Shown: positions 40,963 through 50,251 of the stretch, one piece after another
How the letters are laid out: every line of letters begins with the position of its first letter
Numbering within the stretch: position 1 is the first letter of the stretch
Assembly: GCF_000383675.1 (NCBI RefSeq)
Contig: NZ_KB911820.1
Location: 1,054,001-1,118,000 of the forward strand
Direction of reading: 5' to 3'
Length of the DNA: 64,000 nt
Origin: Terracoccus sp. 273MFTsu3.1
GTDB lineage: Bacteria; Actinomycetota; Actinomycetes; Actinomycetales; Dermatophilaceae
Position numbers and translations under genes: made by a program
Notes under the pieces: model-generated
Databases searched by the model: none
Seen by the model: only the letters and a program-made list of their open reading frames with translations
Told to the model about the DNA's origin: nothing

Positions 40963-41790
40963 TCAGCGGCGCTGGACCGGCGCCGGCCCGACGCTCGGGT
41001 CCCCACCGACGTAGGCGGCCGTGAGACGCGGGAAGCGGGCCCGCCGCTGGGCCTCGTCGAGCCGCGTCCCTCGCGGCTCGTCGGAGACCGAGTCCCCGAC
41101 CGGGACGCCCGACCCGTCCGCGAACGGGTCACGACCGGTCTGCGTCGACCAGACGTCGAGGGCGACTCCCTCGAACGACTCGGCGGCGCCGATCTGCTCG
41201 TCGTCGTCCGGCCCGTGGGCTGCGAGGGAGTCCGGGTCGGCGACGAAGGCGTCGTAGACATCTCGCCCCTGGGCCAGCACCCACGTGCGGAGGCCGACGA
41301 AGACGTCCTGGCTCGTGGAGCCCATCATCGTCTCGGCGGCTGCGTGGTGCAGGAAGGTGTTGGACCGGTCCATCTGCCGGACGAACTCGCGCTCGAAGGC
41401 GAGCACGTCGTCCGGCGGCAGCGCCGAGAGGGCGCCGTAGAGCGACTCCGCCGCGCCGGCGGCATCCGGCGAGGCGGCCCGGTCCACGAGCCGCCAGAAC
41501 TGGTCCGTGTCCATGGCGCGTCCTCCGTCGGTGGCGGGCGCGGCCGTGGCCGTGGCCGTGGCCGTGGCCGTGGTCGGTGTCGGTCCGGCCGGCGGCGACG
41601 CGTCTGCGGTGGCCGTCCCGGTCATCGGCTCGTAGGAGAACCATCCGCCGCCGTCGACCGACCTCGGCGCGACCGGCGTCGCGGGGCCTGCCGGCCCGGA
41701 GGGCGTGCCGCACGACGCGCTGGCCAGCGCGGTGAGCACCACCAGGACGAGGGGGCCGACCCGGCGAGTCAGGGGCATGCGGCGAAGCAT
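40963..41790 (-). CDS. putative lipoprotein with DUF4240 domain
   Basis: 275 residues from the ATG at 41790 (an ATG at 41778 is also possible). Hydrophobic signal LVLVVLTALASASC ends in a lipobox-like ASASC. A Pro/Thr/Ala-rich linker follows, then MDTDQFWRLVDRA, the start of a DUF4240 domain (about 110-200) of unknown function. The linker contains a (Thr-Ala) run encoded by five perfect GGCCGT hexamers. An ATG at MDTDQF would give the domain alone. Confidence 0.72.
   Translation of the reverse strand: MLRRMPLTRRVGPLVLVVLTALASASCGTPSGPAGPATPVAPRSVDGGGWFSYEPMTGTATADASPPAGPTPTTATATATATAAPATDGGRAMDTDQFWRLVDRAASPDAAGAAESLYGALSALPPDDVLAFEREFVRQMDRSNTFLHHAAAETMMGSTSQDVFVGLRTWVLAQGRDVYDAFVADPDSLAAHGPDDDEQIGAAESFEGVALDVWSTQTGRDPFADGSGVPVGDSVSDEPRGTRLDEAQRRARFPRLTAAYVGGDPSVGPAPVQRR
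41542..41571. repeat. GGCCGT hexanucleotide repeat, five perfect copies
   Basis: In-frame tandem hexamers encoding alternating Thr and Ala in the lipoprotein linker. Gain or loss of units would change linker length without shifting the frame. Confidence 0.85.
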
Positions 41791-41839
41791 GACACGAGGC
41801 GTCCGTCCGCGGTGGCTGCACACGTGGACTCGTGCGCTC

Positions 41840-41869
41840 TTGCCCGGTCCGGGCATCCCTCCCTAGCAT
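41840..41869 (+). promoter_or_regulatory. promoter of first Cys-repeat protein
   Basis: TTGCCC (41840-41845), 18-base spacer, TAGCAT (41864-41869); leader of ~40 bases. The same elements recur before the paralogue at 43838, with conserved bases between and after them, which supports function. Confidence 0.65.
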
Positions 41870-41913
41870 CAGCCAGCGCGGTCGTCGCGCGCACGAGCAC
41901 ACAGGGGTGAAAG

Positions 41914-43782
41914 ATGCGCGCGAGCCGCGTACTGCTTCAGGTCGTCGCCACGATCGCGGTCCTCACCGGCGCAGCCACGTCGCCGGCCCTTGCCGCGGCG
42001 CCGGCAGGGCCGTCGGTGACGGGGGCGTGGCCGACACGTCCGTCGGGGCCGGCGGGGACCGAGGCTCAGGTCGTCGCCGCTGCGGCCGACCCGGTGTGGA
42101 GTGCGCCGGTGACGGCCGTCCCCGACCGCGGTGAGCCGAGTGACGTCTCGTGCCCGACGACGACGTGGTGCATGGCCGTCGACCTCTCGGGCCAAGCCCT
42201 GACGTTCGACGGGCACCGGTGGAGCCCACCGAGGAAGGTTTTCCCGAAGGCACCGGGGCAGCCGCAGGCGGCGGTGTCCTGCCCGACGACCTCCTTCTGC
42301 CTCGCGGTGTCGGCGTACGGCTACGGCGTCTACCGCTCGGGCACCTGGACCGTCGTGCGCTCGAGCCTCGCGCCCTTCCGCACCGTCGGGTGCTACAGCG
42401 CGATGCGCTGCGCCCTGGTCATGGGCGACGCCTGGTCGGCGCACCGGATGGCCTACTGGAACGGCTCGACCCTGACCACTTCGGTCAACATGCCGTGGGC
42501 CGTCCGGGTCGACTCCGTGGCGTGCGTCTCGGCGACGACGTGCCACGCCATCGGTGTCGAGCCGAAGGGCGGCGCGATCGCGCTCAGGTCCTCAGGGGCG
42601 ACGTGGGTCGCGTCGTTCCTCGTACGCGACTCCTGGCAGTCGACCTTCGACATGTCGTGCCCCACCACCACGTTCTGCCTCGCCACGAGCAGCGCATCCC
42701 ACGCGTGGCGGTGGACGGGCGCGTCCTGGGCCGACGCGGGGCAGACGTCCGCGGGCATCTTCCTGTCGCCCGTCTCCGTGTCGTGCTCGTCGGCGACCTC
42801 CTGCCAGGCTGTGGGCAGCGAACGCGTGGGCCGCTGGAACGGCCGCTCGTGGTCGATCCTCGACCTCTTCCCGATCATCGGAGCGAGCTACGCGGTCGAC
42901 TGTGCGACCGCCTCGACGTGCGTCGTCGTCGATGACCGCGGACGCTTCTGGCGAGGTGGCGGCTCGACGTGGACACCGGCCGCCAGCTTCGACCTCACCT
43001 CGGTGGGGCTCAACGATCTGTCGTGCCCGACCGCCACCTTCTGCATGGCCACGGACGTCACCGGCAACGCGGTTCGCTGGAACGGCACCGGATGGACGGG
43101 CATGACGCGCCTCGGCACGCGGTCGTCCTACGTGTCGTGCCTCTCGGCCTCGTGGTGCATGACCGTCGACGAGCAGCAGGGGACATCACGGGTGTGGACG
43201 GGTTCGTGGCAGTCACGGACGACCTTCGATCTCCCGGGCCCCTACCGACCCGTCGCGTGCGCGAGCACGACGGCATGCTTCACCATCGAGTTCGGTCAGG
43301 TGCGCCGGTGGAACGGTACGTCGTGGTCTGCACTCGTGCCGCTCCTGCCCGGCTCGGACGAGCGGGTCCAGCTCGCCTGCGCGGGCACCAAGTTCTGCGT
43401 GGCCATGAACTTCGACGGACTGTTCAGCGTCTGGAACGGGACGGCGTGGTCTGCGCCACGCCGCTCCGGCATCAGCATGGCAGACCGGCTGACCTGCACG
43501 TCCAACACCTTCTGCATGGTCGAGTCCGAGTACCGCCTCTACTCGACCTTCGACGGGCGGACGTGGGCGGTGCGCCGGACCTTGCCGGGTGGTGGCGGTG
43601 CCTTCGGCTGTCAGAGCAGCTCACGCTGTCTGGCGTCCACCTACGAGGGGACGGTCTACCGGTGGAGCGGCGGCGCATGGGCGCCCAGTGCCAACCGTCT
43701 CGGTTTCGCGGCCCGAGAGCTGGTGTGCACACCGACCCGGTGCATGGCCATGAGCGACGACCAGGCCAGCTGGACGCTCTGA
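41914..43782 (+). CDS. secreted 14-module Cys-pair repeat protein (predicted beta propeller), copy 1
   Basis: 622 residues. Signal peptide MRASRVLLQVVATIAVLTG with an ALA-AA cleavage site near 28. From about residue 73 to the end I count 14 modules of roughly 38-46 residues, each opening with a strand and C-x5-C (SCPTTTFC type; the last is shorter), then a small-residue strand and an aromatic W-x-G-x-x-W element. Fourteen modules would suit two seven-bladed propellers with a disulfide in each blade; this is inference. No catalytic motif. AGGGGTGA precedes the ATG. Paralogue follows downstream. Confidence 0.8.
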   Translation: MRASRVLLQVVATIAVLTGAATSPALAAAPAGPSVTGAWPTRPSGPAGTEAQVVAAAADPVWSAPVTAVPDRGEPSDVSCPTTTWCMAVDLSGQALTFDGHRWSPPRKVFPKAPGQPQAAVSCPTTSFCLAVSAYGYGVYRSGTWTVVRSSLAPFRTVGCYSAMRCALVMGDAWSAHRMAYWNGSTLTTSVNMPWAVRVDSVACVSATTCHAIGVEPKGGAIALRSSGATWVASFLVRDSWQSTFDMSCPTTTFCLATSSASHAWRWTGASWADAGQTSAGIFLSPVSVSCSSATSCQAVGSERVGRWNGRSWSILDLFPIIGASYAVDCATASTCVVVDDRGRFWRGGGSTWTPAASFDLTSVGLNDLSCPTATFCMATDVTGNAVRWNGTGWTGMTRLGTRSSYVSCLSASWCMTVDEQQGTSRVWTGSWQSRTTFDLPGPYRPVACASTTACFTIEFGQVRRWNGTSWSALVPLLPGSDERVQLACAGTKFCVAMNFDGLFSVWNGTAWSAPRRSGISMADRLTCTSNTFCMVESEYRLYSTFDGRTWAVRRTLPGGGGAFGCQSSSRCLASTYEGTVYRWSGGAWAPSANRLGFAARELVCTPTRCMAMSDDQASWTL

Positions 43783-43837
43783 CCTCGGCGCCGAGGCACC
43801 CCGGATCCCTCACGCGGGACCACACCAGCGGCGGATC

Positions 43838-43866
43838 TTGCCCTGAGCGGCGCAGATCCCTAGCAT
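43838..43866 (+). promoter_or_regulatory. promoter of second Cys-repeat protein
   Basis: TTGCCC (43838-43843), 17-base spacer, TAGCAT (43861-43866), matching the promoter of the first paralogue; GAGCACAGGGGTGA before both starts is also shared. Confidence 0.65.
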
Positions 43867-43907
43867 CGGCCCGCGCGAACGTCGCGTCCGGAGCACAGGG
43901 GTGAGAG

Positions 43908-45746
43908 ATGCGCGGGAGCCGCGTGCTGGTCAAGGTCGTCGCCGCGCTCGCGGTCCTCGGTGGGGCGGCGACGTCGCCGGCCCTCGCCTCCGTGCAGCCA
44001 AGCGCACCGACGGTGGCCGCCACAACGGCTCAGGCTGCGGCCGCTTCGGCCGACCCCGTGTGGAGCGCGCCGGTGACGGCCATCCCCGACCGTGGCAAGC
44101 CGAGCGACGTGTCGTGCCCGACCGCGACCTGGTGCATGGCCGTCGACCTGTCCGGTCGGGTGACCACCTTCAACGGGACCTCGTGGAGCACGCCGAAGCA
44201 GGTCTTTGCCCGCGTCGACGGACAGAACCCGGGCGTCCGGGCCGTCTCCTGCCCCACGACGACGTTCTGCCTCGCCGTGTCCCAGTTCGGCTACGGCGTC
44301 TACCGGTCAGGCACGTGGACGACGGTCCGGTCCGCGCTGGCACCGCTGCACGAGGTCGACTGCTTCAACGCGTACAAGTGCGCGGTCGTCGCCGGCGACG
44401 TCGGGTCCGAGGACCGGATCGGCTACTGGGACGGTGACACGCTCACGGGCTTCGTCGACGCGCCGTGGGCGCAGGGCGTCGACGGGGTGTCGTGCCCCAC
44501 GGCCTGGAACTGCTTCGGCCTCGGCGTGGCGGCGAACGGGTCGGTCATCGGTCTGCGCTCGGTCGGACGATCCTGGTCGGCGACGTACGTCGGGGCCGGG
44601 CACATCTGGGCGGACTACGACCTCTCGTGCTCCAGCGCGCTGTTCTGCATGGCCACGTCCTACGAGAGCACGGCCTGGACGTGGAACGGGACGTCGTGGC
44701 GATCGGCAGGTGCGACCTGGGCCGACCTCGGCCTCAACCCGGTGTCCGTCTCCTGCACCTCCTCGACGTCCTGCCATGCCGCCGGCGAGATGCGGGTGGG
44801 CCGTTGGAACGGCTCGACGTGGACCGTTGACCAGCTGACCAACAACTATGGCGGCGGCCTCGTGGTCGACTGCGCCACCTCCACGGCCTGCGTCGTCGTC
44901 GACGACCGGGGGCGCTACTACCGCGGGGCTCGCACGACGTGGACGGCCGCTGCCACCTTCGACCCCACGTCCGGCCAGGTCGCCGACCTCTCCTGCCCGA
45001 CGTCGACGTCGTGCATGGCCACCGACTACTACGGCACCGCCGCACGCTGGACCGGCGGCACCTGGACGGCTCCAACGCGTCTCGGAACCCTCGCCTCGGC
45101 GGTCTCGTGCACCTCCGCCACGTGGTGCATGACGGTCGACGCCCAGCAGGGAACCTCGAGAGTGTGGTCCGGGACGTGGCAGCCCGCGGTGGTGTTCGAC
45201 GACCTCAACGTCCACTGGCCCTCGGCCTGCGCGGCGACGACGGCGTGCTTCACCTTCCAGGGCGGTGACGTGCGCCGCTGGAACGGCAGCACCTGGGCCC
45301 GGGCCACGACGCTCTTCACGACCAGCGAGGACGTCCGGTTCGCCTGCCGGAGCGGCTTCTGCATGGTCATGGCCGCCGATGGTCAGTTCCGCACGTGGAA
45401 CGGGAGCTCGTGGTCGGCCGCCCGCCGTTCAGGACTGGTCCGGACGACCCTCCTCAGCTGCGTGTCGCGCACCTCGTGCATGGTCGTCGATCAGAACAAC
45501 ACCTACTCGACGTTCGACGGCACCGCATGGTCGGTCCGACGCACGATGCCGGACTCCATGAGCAGCATGGCGTGCCAGACGAGCACCCGCTGCCTGGCCA
45601 CCACGTCGGACGGCGTCGTCTACGTGTGGAACGGCGTCTCGTGGGCCCAGTCGCCGAACCGTCTGTCGTTCCAGGCGATCACGATGGCCTGCGTGCCGAC
45701 GCGGTGCATGGCCGTGGGCAGCGAGGCGTCCAGCTGGACGCTCTGA
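43908..45746 (+). CDS. secreted 14-module Cys-pair repeat protein, copy 2
   Basis: 612 residues, clear paralogue of the upstream gene along its whole length, with the same 14 modules (VSCPTATWCMAVD opens the first, MACVPTRCMAVG the last) and a similar signal peptide (MRGSRVLVKVVAALAVLGG). Differences are spread evenly, so the duplication is not recent. Its own promoter copy means the pair can be expressed separately. Function unknown; surface-exposed binding or enzyme-inhibitor roles are possible for Cys-stabilised propellers. Confidence 0.8.
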   Translation: MRGSRVLVKVVAALAVLGGAATSPALASVQPSAPTVAATTAQAAAASADPVWSAPVTAIPDRGKPSDVSCPTATWCMAVDLSGRVTTFNGTSWSTPKQVFARVDGQNPGVRAVSCPTTTFCLAVSQFGYGVYRSGTWTTVRSALAPLHEVDCFNAYKCAVVAGDVGSEDRIGYWDGDTLTGFVDAPWAQGVDGVSCPTAWNCFGLGVAANGSVIGLRSVGRSWSATYVGAGHIWADYDLSCSSALFCMATSYESTAWTWNGTSWRSAGATWADLGLNPVSVSCTSSTSCHAAGEMRVGRWNGSTWTVDQLTNNYGGGLVVDCATSTACVVVDDRGRYYRGARTTWTAAATFDPTSGQVADLSCPTSTSCMATDYYGTAARWTGGTWTAPTRLGTLASAVSCTSATWCMTVDAQQGTSRVWSGTWQPAVVFDDLNVHWPSACAATTACFTFQGGDVRRWNGSTWARATTLFTTSEDVRFACRSGFCMVMAADGQFRTWNGSSWSAARRSGLVRTTLLSCVSRTSCMVVDQNNTYSTFDGTAWSVRRTMPDSMSSMACQTSTRCLATTSDGVVYVWNGVSWAQSPNRLSFQAITMACVPTRCMAVGSEASSWTL

Positions 45747-45776
45747 CCGGGCCGGACGGCATACGCCCCCGGAGGA

Positions 45777-46478
45777 TCAGTGCCGCTTGCGGCCGACCTC
45801 GACGATGCGCCAGCCGCGCTCGCGCGCGAGCTCTCGCAGCTCACGATCGGGGTTCACCGCGACCGCCTCGCCGACGCGCTCCATCATGGGCAGGTCGCTG
45901 ACCGAGTCGCTGTAGGCGACGCATCGAGAGAGGTCGTAGCCGCGCTCGGCCGCCAGCTTCTCGATCTCGATGACCTTGCCTGCGCCGTAGCAGAACTCGC
46001 CGGTCAGGTGCCCGGTGTAGCGGCCCTCCTCGTCGAGCTCGCTGCGCGTGGCGACGGCGCCCTCGAGCCCCAGCGCGGTCGCGATGCGGCTCACGAGCTC
46101 GATGGGGGAGGCCGACACGACGATGCGGTCGTGGCCGGTGGCGCGCGCCTCGGCGAGCAGGCCCATGGAGGCCGGGATGGCCTTGCGCACGATGCCCGGG
46201 GTGATCGCGTCGGTGAGGTGGATGATGTCGGACTGCCGGATGCCGGCCACCGCCCGGAGGATGCGCTCGCGCAGGGCCTCCGATCCCTCGTCGGTGGATC
46301 CCTTGCGGTGGAAGGAGATCGCGTTGACGGTGTCCTTGACGAGGTCCTTCCACGGCACGTGACCGCCACGGAACGCGGCGATCGCGAGCGGGTAGTTGGC
46401 GGAGCCTCTGATCAGGGTGCGGTCGAGGTCGAAGAAGGCGGCCGTCGGCACCGGTCGTGCCCCCGCCTCAGCCGACAC
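45777..46478 (-). CDS. HAD-superfamily (subfamily IB, SerB-like) phosphatase
   Basis: 233 residues. FDLDRTLI near residue 16 gives the nucleophilic Asp, VVSASP near 120 motif II, and YSDSVSDLPMM near 190 the metal-binding motif. The subfamily hydrolyses phosphomonoesters such as phosphoserine or lysophosphatidate. The GTG at 46478 overlaps the end of the desaturase gene by 11 bases; another GTG at 46451 is possible. Probably co-transcribed with the desaturase, so a lipid-phosphate substrate is conceivable. Confidence 0.82.
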   Translation of the reverse strand: MSAEAGARPVPTAAFFDLDRTLIRGSANYPLAIAAFRGGHVPWKDLVKDTVNAISFHRKGSTDEGSEALRERILRAVAGIRQSDIIHLTDAITPGIVRKAIPASMGLLAEARATGHDRIVVSASPIELVSRIATALGLEGAVATRSELDEEGRYTGHLTGEFCYGAGKVIEIEKLAAERGYDLSRCVAYSDSVSDLPMMERVGEAVAVNPDRELRELARERGWRIVEVGRKRH

Positions 46479-47754
46479 GGGCCACCATCGGCAGGGCGGG
46501 ACGCCGCGGCGGGACCGGGGCGTTGACGGCGCGGGCGGCGTTCTTGGGCAGCGGTCGCGGCCGGTTCGGCAGGGCGAGACGGAAGACCTTGGCCCATGCC
46601 TGGTAGACCTGCTTGGGGAGCGGGCCGGTCGTGTACGGCAGGCCGTAGCGCTCGCAGATCTCGCGCATCTCGACGGCGACCTCGTGGTAGCGGTTGCTCG
46701 GCAGGTCGGGGAAGCAGTGGTGCTCGATCTGGTGGCTGAGGTTGCCGGTCATGAGGTGCATCAGCTTGCTGCCGGAGATGTTGGCGGAGCCGAGCATCTG
46801 GCGGATGTACCAGTCGCCGCGGGTCTCGCCCTCGATCTCCTCCTCGGTGAAGGTGTCGACGCCGTCGGGGAAGTGGCCGCAGAAGATGACCGAGTGCGCC
46901 CAGACGTTGCGGATGGCGTTGGCCGTGAAGGTGCCGATGAGCGCCTGCTTGCCCGAGCCGAAGGGGACGGCGGCGAGCGGGGTCGCGGCGTAGTCCTTCG
47001 TGAACTGGCGAACGACCTTGCGGCCCATGGCCTTGAGGTCCTTCTTGAGGTCGTCCTTGGACTTCTCGCCGTCCTTGACCGCCTCGAGCTCGAGGTCGTA
47101 GATGGCGATGCCCCACTCGAAGAACGGCGCGAGGATCATGTTGTAGAGCGGGTTGCCGAGGTTGCCGGGGTGCCACGGCTGGTCCTCGTCCATGCGCAGG
47201 ATCGAGTAGCCGACGTCCTTGTCCTTGCCCAGCACGTTGGTCCACGTGTGGTGGAGGTCGTTGTGCGTGTGCTTCCACGCGGCGGCCGGGGTGACGAAGT
47301 CCCACTCCCACGTCGTGGAGTGGATGTCGGGGTCGCGCATCCAGTCCCACTGGCCGTGCAGGACGTTGTGGCCGATCTCCATGTTCTCGAGGATCTTCGC
47401 GACGCTCAGCATCGCGGTGCCGGCGACGAACGCCGTCCGCTTCTTCGAGAAGAGCAGGGTCGCGCGGCCGGCGACCTCCAGGGTGCGCTGGACGCGGATG
47501 ACGCGGCGGATGTAGGCCGCGTCGGCGGCACCGCGCGTCGCGATGACGCGGTCGCGCAGGGCGTCGAGCTCTCGTCCGAGCTGCTCGACGTCGGCGTCGC
47601 TGAGGTGCGCGGCGGCACTCGGTCGCTTGGCGGGGCCGCCGGACGCCGCGAGGACCGGCTTCCGGTTCCGGGTCATCGGGGCGGTGCCCTCGGCGACACC
47701 GGTGGCGGCGGCCTCGAGGGGCGTCGTCGTCGGTCGGTTCGTGGTGGCTGTCAT
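46468..47754 (-). CDS. membrane fatty-acid/acyl-CoA desaturase, DesA3-like
   Basis: 428 residues from an ATG with AAGGGA upstream. Three histidine boxes bind the di-iron centre: GHNVLHG (His129, 133), HTHNDLHH (162-169) and HQIEHH (341-346). Residues between boxes form the membrane helices. Introduces a double bond into an acyl chain using electrons from the reductase encoded 13 bases upstream, an arrangement like mycobacterial DesA3 with Rv3230c. An N-terminal ~50-residue Thr/Ala-rich tail is atypical. Confidence 0.9.
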   Translation of the reverse strand: MTATTNRPTTTPLEAAATGVAEGTAPMTRNRKPVLAASGGPAKRPSAAAHLSDADVEQLGRELDALRDRVIATRGAADAAYIRRVIRVQRTLEVAGRATLLFSKKRTAFVAGTAMLSVAKILENMEIGHNVLHGQWDWMRDPDIHSTTWEWDFVTPAAAWKHTHNDLHHTWTNVLGKDKDVGYSILRMDEDQPWHPGNLGNPLYNMILAPFFEWGIAIYDLELEAVKDGEKSKDDLKKDLKAMGRKVVRQFTKDYAATPLAAVPFGSGKQALIGTFTANAIRNVWAHSVIFCGHFPDGVDTFTEEEIEGETRGDWYIRQMLGSANISGSKLMHLMTGNLSHQIEHHCFPDLPSNRYHEVAVEMREICERYGLPYTTGPLPKQVYQAWAKVFRLALPNRPRPLPKNAARAVNAPVPPRRPALPMVARVG

Positions 47755-47767
47755 GGTGGTTCCCTTC

Positions 47768-48838
47768 TCAGATGTCCAGGTGGACGGGTCCGGCGGCCGC
47801 GTTGACACAGGTCTGGATGAGCTCTCCCTCGTCACCGTGGACCTCGCCGGTGCGCAGGTCACGGACCTTGCCCGCGACGAGCGGGACGAGGCAGCTGCGG
47901 CAGATGCCCATGCGGCATCCGCTCGGCATGACGACGCCGCAGTCCTCGCCGGCTTCGAGGAGGGGGACGTCGCCGCCCGCCTCCACTTCCTTGTCGGACT
48001 TCTCGAACGTCAGCAGCCCGCCCTCACCGCCGGAGCCCTCGAGCAGGACGGGCGCGAAGCGCTCGATCGTGAGGCCCGCGTGGGTCGCGTCGTCGCCGTC
48101 GCGCTCCCACAGCTCGGTGGCCGCGTCGAGGAAGTCGGTGGGTCCGCAGGCGTATGCCGCCCGCTCGCGCCAGTCGGGACAGAGCGTCTCGAGGTCGGTG
48201 ACGTCCGACAGGTCGAGGCGGCGACCGCCCTCCTCACGCGTGAACCAGTGGCGGACCGTGAGGCCGGGGAACTGGTCGGCGAGCTCGAGCAGCTCGTCGT
48301 GGAAGAGCGCGTCGTCGCGGGTGCGCGCCGAGTGGACGAGGACGACGTCGGCGTCGGGGCGGCGGGGCACGAGCGTGCGGATCATCGACATGACGGGCGT
48401 CAGGCCGCTGCCGGCCGTCAGCATGAGGAGCGGGCGGGGGTGCTCCGGGAGCACGAAGTCGCCCTGCGGGGTGTCGAGGAAGAGGATGTCGCCGACCTTG
48501 GTGCTGCGGGCCAGGGCCGTCGAGACGAAGCCGATCGCCGTGACGGTGATGGCGGGGTCGTGGCCGACGGCGGCCGACAGGGAGTAGCTGCGCCACTGGC
48601 GCACGCCGTCGATCTCGACGCCGATGCGGGCCCACTGGCCGGCGGCGTGGGGGTTCCAGCCGCGGCCGGGACGGAAGTGGATGGTCGTCGAGTCGGGGGT
48701 CTCGCGGACCACCTTCGTGACGACACCGCGCAGCTGCCGGGCCGAGGCCAGCGGGTTGACCAGATTGATGATGTCCTCGGGCGCGAGAGGGGTCGTCAGG
48801 ATCGACGCCACACGCCGGAGAGCTCTGATCTGGGTCAT
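47768..48838 (-). CDS. ferredoxin-NADP reductase with C-terminal 2Fe-2S domain (desaturase electron donor)
   Basis: 356 residues. FAD-binding RSYSLS near 110, NADP-binding LTAGSGLTPVMSMI near 170 and ACGP near 255, then a plant-type 2Fe-2S domain with SGCRMGICRSC and TC. Matches the Rv3230c-type reductase that feeds DesA3. The ATG at 48838 has GGAAG upstream. First gene of the reductase-desaturase-HAD run, divergent from the PucR regulator across a small palindrome. Confidence 0.9.
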   Translation of the reverse strand: MTQIRALRRVASILTTPLAPEDIINLVNPLASARQLRGVVTKVVRETPDSTTIHFRPGRGWNPHAAGQWARIGVEIDGVRQWRSYSLSAAVGHDPAITVTAIGFVSTALARSTKVGDILFLDTPQGDFVLPEHPRPLLMLTAGSGLTPVMSMIRTLVPRRPDADVVLVHSARTRDDALFHDELLELADQFPGLTVRHWFTREEGGRRLDLSDVTDLETLCPDWRERAAYACGPTDFLDAATELWERDGDDATHAGLTIERFAPVLLEGSGGEGGLLTFEKSDKEVEAGGDVPLLEAGEDCGVVMPSGCRMGICRSCLVPLVAGKVRDLRTGEVHGDEGELIQTCVNAAAGPVHLDI

Positions 48839-48885
48839 GCTTCCATGTTCCCCGCCGAGGGGCTTCCGGATCTTGGGGTGGCGCG

Positions 48886-48899
48886 TACTCTTTGGAGTA
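48886..48899. promoter_or_regulatory. inverted repeat between desaturase operon and pucR-type gene
   Basis: TACTC-TTTG-GAGTA in the 99-base divergent intergenic region, 48 bases from the reductase ATG and 39 from the PucR GTG. A natural place for the regulator to control both directions. Confidence 0.45.
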
Positions 48900-48937
48900 G
48901 GAAACTGTTGCGTGACGACAAAAGGCAGGAGACCGAA

Positions 48938-50128
48938 GTGGCGCACGCCACGTCCGACCCGCCGTGGTTGTCTCTCCCCGCCGAAGTGACGACCGTGCTG
49001 CGTCCCGTCGTGACCGACATCGTCGAGGCGATCATCGAGGGCATCCCGCGTGACGTCCCGGTCTACGCGATGCCGATGGAGGGCCGTTTCGGGCAAGGTG
49101 TCCGGCGCGGTGTCACGGTAGCGCTCAACCGGTTCCTCGACCTGCCGGGCACCCGCCTCCAGGCGCTGTCCGAGGACGGCAAGTGGGTCTACGAGAACCT
49201 CGGTCGGGGGGAGGTGCGCTCGGGGCGCAGTCTCGAGTCCCTCCTCGCCGCCTACCGCTACGGCGCGCGGGTCACCTTCCGCGCGATCTCGCGCACCGTC
49301 GACGTGTCCCAGCTGCCGCCGGACGTGCTCCTCTCCCTGGGCGAGTCGCTCTTCGCCTACATCGACGAGCTGTCCGCGGCCAGCGCGCAGGGCTACGCCC
49401 AGGAGCAGTCCGAGCGCGCCGGTGAGCAGCTGCGGCTGCGCGGCGAGCTGCTCGAGATGATCCTGCGCGGCGACTCGAGCGACGGCGGCGTGGCGCGTCT
49501 CGCGGCGGCTGTCGGCTGGACCCTGCCCGAGGTCGTCGTCGTCGCCCTCGTGCCCTTCCCGCACGTCGACGGGCTGCGCGGCGCGCTCGGCCCCGACGGC
49601 CTCGTCGCCGAGCGAGGCACGGACGTCCTCATCGTCTTCCCGTTCGTCAGTCGCAAGGCGCGTCGTCGCGACCTCGAGCGTGCCCTGCGCGGGCGGCGCG
49701 CCATCGTCGGGCCGGCGCGCCCGTGGCAGCAGGCAGGCGAGTCGCTGCACCTCGCGACGGCTGCCGGGGCCCACGGCGTCGCGCCCGGACCGGACCGCCC
49801 CGACGTGGACGGCGCCCCCGTGTGGGTCGAGGACCACCTCGCCGAGCTCGTCGTCCTCGCCGAGCCGCTCGCCACCGACGACCTCGCCCGCACCCGCCTC
49901 GCGCCTCTCGACGGCCTGCGCCCGGCCGTGCGCGAGCGCCTCACCGAGACGCTCCTGTCCTGGCTGCGCCACCAGGGCCAGCGTGCCCCGATCGCGGCCG
50001 AGCTCTTCGTCCACCAGCAGACCGTCGGCTACCGCGTGGCGCAGCTCAAGGAGCTCTTCGGCGAGGCGCTCGACGATCCCGAGGTCCGCTTCGAGCTCGA
50101 GCTCGTGCTGCGCGCCGGCCACCGCTGA
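48938..50128 (+). CDS. PucR-family transcriptional regulator
   Basis: 396 residues from a GTG with CAGGAG upstream. The N-terminal ~170 residues are helical (GVRRGVTVALNRFLDLPG, RSLESLLAAYRYGARVTFRAIS) as in PucR/CdaR-type proteins, and the C-terminal helix-turn-helix (AELFVHQQTVGYRVAQLKELFGEALDDPEVRFELELVLRA) is the diagnostic PucR domain. Probably controls the divergent desaturase operon, linking membrane fluidity genes to a signal sensed by the N-terminus. Confidence 0.85.
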   Translation: MAHATSDPPWLSLPAEVTTVLRPVVTDIVEAIIEGIPRDVPVYAMPMEGRFGQGVRRGVTVALNRFLDLPGTRLQALSEDGKWVYENLGRGEVRSGRSLESLLAAYRYGARVTFRAISRTVDVSQLPPDVLLSLGESLFAYIDELSAASAQGYAQEQSERAGEQLRLRGELLEMILRGDSSDGGVARLAAAVGWTLPEVVVVALVPFPHVDGLRGALGPDGLVAERGTDVLIVFPFVSRKARRRDLERALRGRRAIVGPARPWQQAGESLHLATAAGAHGVAPGPDRPDVDGAPVWVEDHLAELVVLAEPLATDDLARTRLAPLDGLRPAVRERLTETLLSWLRHQGQRAPIAAELFVHQQTVGYRVAQLKELFGEALDDPEVRFELELVLRAGHR

Positions 50129-50251
50129 GGTCACCGGGCCGCTCGGGCCGGCCGGCCGGCATACGCCCGGCGGCCAGGTCGTGCGCGACATCGCGCGGCT
50201 CGGGTCGTCGCGGCGCAGCCGTGGCCTGGCGGGCTCGCGCCGGACGGGCGG

